Positions 60,644 through 64,000 of a stretch of DNA of 64,000 bases are shown here, piece after piece (position 1 is the stretch's first letter; every line of letters starts with the position of its first letter). Made by a program: the position numbers and the translations under genes. The DNA comes from Pseudomonas brassicacearum (lineage in GTDB: Bacteria > Pseudomonadota > Gammaproteobacteria > Pseudomonadales > Pseudomonadaceae), in assembly GCF_003732225.1 (NCBI RefSeq), contig NZ_MOBJ01000013.1:44902-108901 (forward strand). The letters run 5' to 3'. The notes beneath the pieces were generated by a model. The model was given only the letters and a program-made list of their open reading frames with translations. It was not told the DNA's origin and made no database searches.

Positions 60644-61600
60644 ATGCCCTCATCTCCCTCGCACTCCAGCCGGCGCTTTCTCAATGACCGGCTCGACTGG
60701 AACCTGTTGCGCACGTATCTGGTAATCGGCCAGGAAGGCAGCATGAGCCGCGCTGCTGCGCGCCTGCACATTACCCAATCGGCGGTGAGCCAGGCGCTCA
60801 AGCGTCTCGAAGAGCAACTCGACTGTGTACTGATTGTTCGCAGCGGCCGGCGCTTCGACCTCACCGAGACTGGCGAAGAAGTGCTGCGTATCGCGGCGGA
60901 TATTTATGGTGATGTTTCCCGTTTGGGGACGGTGCTGGAGAGTCGTCACGATGACGTGGTGGGCAAGGTGCGGATCCTTATGATCAGCGGTATTCAGTCG
61001 GTGTACTACGATGAGTTTCTGGCTGATTTCCATGAAAGTCACCCGAACGTCGAGCTGGAAGTCGAGGTGATGGGCAGTTCGGACATCATCAGTTCACTGC
61101 TGCAAAAAACTGCGACGGTAGGCGTTGGTCTATGCCGACAGCGCCAGCCTCGGCTGGAGCAACGCGTGTTGTTTCGCGAGCGTTATGGGTACTTCTGCGG
61201 CCAACGCCACCGGTTGTTCGGGCAGGAGAATCTGACACTCGAACAACTTGCCGCCGAGCACTTCGTCAGCTTCACCAGCGACCAGTTGGGCGGCAATCTT
61301 TCACCGCTGACACTGTTTCGCGACCAGCAAGGCTTTACTGGCAAGATCGTCGCATCATCGACCAGTTTCGAAGAGATTCATCGGCTGATTTGTGCAGGGT
61401 TCGGGATTGGTTGTTTGCCCGTTCACCTGGTACGGCGAGACGTCGAGCAGGGGTTGCTGTGGCGTTTGCCGCCTGAGGAAGGCGTGGCGGATCTGGATAT
61501 TCAGCTGCTCTGGAATCGCGAGCAGAAAATGACTCAGGCCGAAACGGTGTTCCTGGATAGCTTCCAGCACCTGCTCGGCAAGCATGAACAGGTGCTGTAG
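60644..61600 (+). CDS. LysR-family transcriptional regulator
   Basis: Protein of 318 residues from the ATG at 60644 (GATGGAG upstream). N-terminal helix-turn-helix GSMSRAAARLHITQSAVSQALKRLEEQL and an effector domain (about 105-310) including GFGIGCLPVHLV. It is divergent from the class II aldolase gene, with a 174-bp shared promoter region, so control of that gene is likely. Confidence 0.93.
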   Translation: MPSSPSHSSRRFLNDRLDWNLLRTYLVIGQEGSMSRAAARLHITQSAVSQALKRLEEQLDCVLIVRSGRRFDLTETGEEVLRIAADIYGDVSRLGTVLESRHDDVVGKVRILMISGIQSVYYDEFLADFHESHPNVELEVEVMGSSDIISSLLQKTATVGVGLCRQRQPRLEQRVLFRERYGYFCGQRHRLFGQENLTLEQLAAEHFVSFTSDQLGGNLSPLTLFRDQQGFTGKIVASSTSFEEIHRLICAGFGIGCLPVHLVRRDVEQGLLWRLPPEEGVADLDIQLLWNREQKMTQAETVFLDSFQHLLGKHEQVL

Positions 61601-61611
61601 CTGTTAGCACT

Positions 61612-63504
61612 TCAAACGTGAGGATCGTTTGGTGGTTTGCTCGGGCTCGCGTATTGCGGCTTCAGGTGACCGTCCTTGTCCAGCAGCCACGCATCCATGA
61701 TCTGCCGTACCACGGGACCGGCAACCCGACCGCCGGCCTCGCCGTTCTCGATCATTACTGAAATCACGATCTGCGGATGTTCGGCCGGGGCGAAACCGAC
61801 GAACAAGGCGTTGTCGCGGTTACGCTCGCGGGTCTTCAAACGGTCGTAGCGTTCACCCTGTTTGATCGCTACCACTTGTGCGGTACCGCTCTTGCCTGCG
61901 ATCCGGTATTGCGCCCCCACTGCTGCCGCACGAGCGATGCCGCGTGGATCGTGCATGACCATTTGCATACCGTGGTTGACCTGGTCCCAGTCCCGTGGAT
62001 TCTTCAGCAGGATATTCGGCATCGGATGCTCGTCCACCGGCGCAACGCCGTCGATCGTCTTGGCCAGGCGAGGTCGGTTCCACACGCCTTTGTTGGCGAT
62101 CAGAGCAGTCGCCTGAGCCAGTTGCAGCGGCGTCACTTGCATATAGCCCTGACCGATCCCGAGGATCACCGTTTCACCCGGGAACCACGGTTGGCGACGA
62201 GTAGCGCGCTTCCAGGCCTGGGATGGCATCAACCCGGCGGACTCTTCGAACATGTCCAGCGAGACCTTCTCGCCAAGGCCGAACTTCGCCATGTAATCGT
62301 GCAGACGATCGATGCCGAGCTTGTGCGCCAGGTCGTAAAAGTAGGTGTCGTTGGAGCGCATGATCGCCGCATCCATGTCGACCCAACCGTCGCCACTGTG
62401 ATTCCAGTTGCGGTATTTGTGATCGAAATCCGGCAGTTGGTAGTAACCCGGATCGAAGACCCGAGTGGATGCCGTCACTACGCCGGTGTCGAGCCCGGCA
62501 ATCGCTACTTCCGGTTTGATCGTCGAGCCCGGCGCGTACAACCCGCGTAATACCCGGTTGAACAGCGGGCGGTCGATGGAGTCATGCAGCGCCGCGTATT
62601 CCTTGAAGCTGATGCCGGTGACGAACAGGTTCGGATCGAAGCTCGGTTTGCTAACCATTGCCAGCACTTCACCGGTTGCCGGATCAAGAGCAACCACTGA
62701 GCCACGACGGTCGCCCAACGCGTCTTCTGCCGCTTCCTGAAGCTTCACATCGAGGCTGAGCACGATGTTCTTCCCGGGAATCGGGTCAGTGTGCTTGAGC
62801 ACTCGCAGCACCCGCCCCTGGGCGTTGGTTTCGACCTCTTCGTAGCCGACATGACCATGCAACTCGGACTCGTAGAATTTTTCGATACCGGTCTTGCCGA
62901 TCGACTGGGTACCGCGGTACTCGACGGTGTCCAGTGCCTTGGATTCTTTCTCGTTGATGCGCCCGACATAACCGATCGAGTGGGCGAAATGCGCGCCCAG
63001 CGGGTAGTTGCGAACGAACTGCGGCTCGACGTCGATTCCCGGCAAACGGAACTCGTTCACCGCCAGTACGGCGATCTGCTCTTCAGTCAGCTCGTAGAAC
63101 AGGGTGACCGGAACAAAGGGATGGCGCGCCTGTTTCATCGCCTTGTCGAACAGCGTGCGGTCTTCAGGAGGTAAATGCAGCAGGCTGACCACCGAGTCCA
63201 GCTCACCCTTCACATCGGTCGCGCGCTCGCGGGTGATGGTCAGGTTGTAGCTCGGCCGATTGTCGGCCAGCAGCACGCCATTGCGGTCATAGATCAGGCC
63301 GCGAGTCGGGGTAATGGGCAGAACGTGCACCCGATTGTTTTCGGAGATCGTCGAGTGATAGTCGAACTCGACCACTTGCAGAATGTACAGGCGCGCAACC
63401 AGTGCACAGGTGATGGCAACCACGAACAGCGCGCAAGCCAACAACCGCTTGTTGACCAGACGCGTTTCTGTTTCATGGTCTTTGATCGGGATCGGTTCGG
63501 GCAT
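61612..63504 (-). CDS. mrdA: Penicillin-binding protein 2 (elongasome transpeptidase)
   Basis: Protein of 630 residues. One N-terminal transmembrane helix (about 22-45), a dimerisation/pedestal domain (about 60-230) and a transpeptidase domain with the active-site triad of motifs: Ser in GSTIKP (STxK), SND and KSGTAQ. It cross-links peptidoglycan during rod elongation in the inner membrane. The canonical mrdA of Pseudomonas sits beside rodA and rlpA; here it stands alone next to an rRNA operon, so this is probably a paralogue of the main copy. Confidence 0.9.
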   Translation of the reverse strand: MPEPIPIKDHETETRLVNKRLLACALFVVAITCALVARLYILQVVEFDYHSTISENNRVHVLPITPTRGLIYDRNGVLLADNRPSYNLTITRERATDVKGELDSVVSLLHLPPEDRTLFDKAMKQARHPFVPVTLFYELTEEQIAVLAVNEFRLPGIDVEPQFVRNYPLGAHFAHSIGYVGRINEKESKALDTVEYRGTQSIGKTGIEKFYESELHGHVGYEEVETNAQGRVLRVLKHTDPIPGKNIVLSLDVKLQEAAEDALGDRRGSVVALDPATGEVLAMVSKPSFDPNLFVTGISFKEYAALHDSIDRPLFNRVLRGLYAPGSTIKPEVAIAGLDTGVVTASTRVFDPGYYQLPDFDHKYRNWNHSGDGWVDMDAAIMRSNDTYFYDLAHKLGIDRLHDYMAKFGLGEKVSLDMFEESAGLMPSQAWKRATRRQPWFPGETVILGIGQGYMQVTPLQLAQATALIANKGVWNRPRLAKTIDGVAPVDEHPMPNILLKNPRDWDQVNHGMQMVMHDPRGIARAAAVGAQYRIAGKSGTAQVVAIKQGERYDRLKTRERNRDNALFVGFAPAEHPQIVISVMIENGEAGGRVAGPVVRQIMDAWLLDKDGHLKPQYASPSKPPNDPHV

Positions 63505-63716
63505 TTCTGCAGCAACTCTTTGACTGGGTTAAACGCCATTCCCTGCGCGTGACATCAGTCCATCAAAAAACGAGCTGCACCATACCAAAAACTGCACGGC
63601 CGCTTTAGGACTAATTTCCTGAGTGGCTGTCCTTGACGGCCAAAACGACAGTCGGACGCGCTACGGGCTCACAGTAAAGACACGGCCATGAGCGAAGGTC
63701 ACTTTCTCGCAGACAA

Positions 63717-63752
63717 AACAAAACCCCTACCTGCGGTCGCAGATAGGGGTTT
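63717..63752 (-). terminator. Terminator of the rRNA operon
   Basis: AAACCCCTACCTGCG-GT-CGCAGATAGGGGTTT is a near-perfect 15-bp stem just beyond the 5S gene, followed on the minus strand by TTTTGTTTTGT. Confidence 0.92.
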
Positions 63753-63763
63753 CGGAATTTAAT

Positions 63764-63878
63764 CTTGACGATGACCTACTCTCACATGGGGAAACCCCAC
63801 ACTACCATCGGCGATGCATCGTTTCACTGCTGAGTTCGGGATGGGATCAGGTGGTTCCAATGCTCTATGGTCGTCAAG
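63764..63878 (-). rRNA. rrf: 5S ribosomal RNA
   Basis: On the minus strand the sequence begins TTGACGACCATAGAGCATTG and contains the conserved CCTGATCCCATCCCGAACTC, ending GAGAGTAGGTCATCGTCAAG, whose last bases pair with the start. Length ~115 nt. The reading direction puts the 23S gene to the right, beyond the window. The region 63505-63716 holds the PBP2 promoter and no gene. Confidence 0.97.
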
Positions 63879-64000
63879 AAATTCGGGTACTGAGTCGTCG
63901 CCGGTTGGCTTCGCTTCAGCAAATTGGGTAGGTGATAGATTTGTGTGTTTTTTCCGAACTTTCGGTGTACTTCGTCTTCACACACCGCAATCTGGCGCTC
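63879..64000 (-). other. 23S-5S internal transcribed spacer (partial)
   Basis: The 122 bases to the window edge contain no recognisable 23S 3' end. The minus-strand sequence (GATTGCGGTGTGTGAAGACGA, CCGAAAGTTCGG) is typical of Pseudomonas rRNA spacer, with an antitermination-like stem. Confidence 0.7.

Overview
The window is chromosomal DNA from a fluorescent Pseudomonas (P. fluorescens group). The evidence is the GC-rich coding style, the REP/REPIN elements with the GTGGGAGCGAGCTTGCTCGCG core, the RsmX-type small RNAs, DUF6124 proteins, close E. coli-type YcaC and MgtA proteins, and a Pseudomonas-like 5S rRNA at the right edge. No integrase, transposase, tRNA or CRISPR was seen; the accessory character comes from operons, repeats and one insertion scar.

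Layout. 1-3.9 kb: two-partner secretion pair on the minus strand (a TpsA exoprotein that runs off the left edge, and its TpsB pore). 4.2-6.9 kb: EmrAB-type efflux pair behind a perfect 7-2-7 palindrome, followed by an inserted low-GC gene flanked by a second, slightly diverged copy of the emrB 3' end. 7.7-20 kb: housekeeping and stress genes (AhpD-like, DUF6124 with a structured leader, MscS-cNMP channel, YcaC and a second cysteine hydrolase, pirin, LysR, DkgB) and an EvgS/BvgS-type phosphorelay with a LuxR-type regulator and a pseudo-receiver protein. 20.2-25.7 kb: MgtA, a solitary type II thioesterase with a PvdS-like promoter, and an MFS transporter.

25.9-34.7 kb is the most unusual part: a seven-gene terpenoid operon (idi, FPP synthase, dxs, C-methyltransferase, class I terpene synthase, ispH, ispG) with a truncated, decayed dxr on the opposite strand upstream. 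It carries second copies of precursor-pathway enzymes, feeding IPP/DMAPP to FPP, which the methyltransferase and cyclase would convert to a C-methylated (homo)sesquiterpenoid. The idi-dxs-methyltransferase-cyclase core has the same logic as the sodorifen cluster of Serratia plymuthica; the product here cannot be read from sequence.

34.9-46.4 kb: GH15 glycosidase, a second DUF6124 gene with the same leader fold, an unknown gene plus a BRCT protein, an alpha/beta hydrolase, a GlxA-type regulator divergent from isonitrile hydratase, two tandem RsmX-type sRNAs with GacA-box-like sites, an ArsR/SRPBCC pair, and two paralogous secreted proteins. 46.6-59.5 kb: complete quinohemoprotein amine dehydrogenase locus: structural genes qhpA-D-C-B, an aldehyde dehydrogenase behind a sigma-54 promoter, and a maturation operon (sigma-54 activator, ABC transporter QhpF, protease QhpE, monooxygenase QhpG). 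Together they would oxidise a primary amine in the periplasm and the resulting aldehyde in the cytoplasm. 59.7-64 kb: class II aldolase, divergent LysR, penicillin-binding protein 2, and the 5S end of an rRNA operon.
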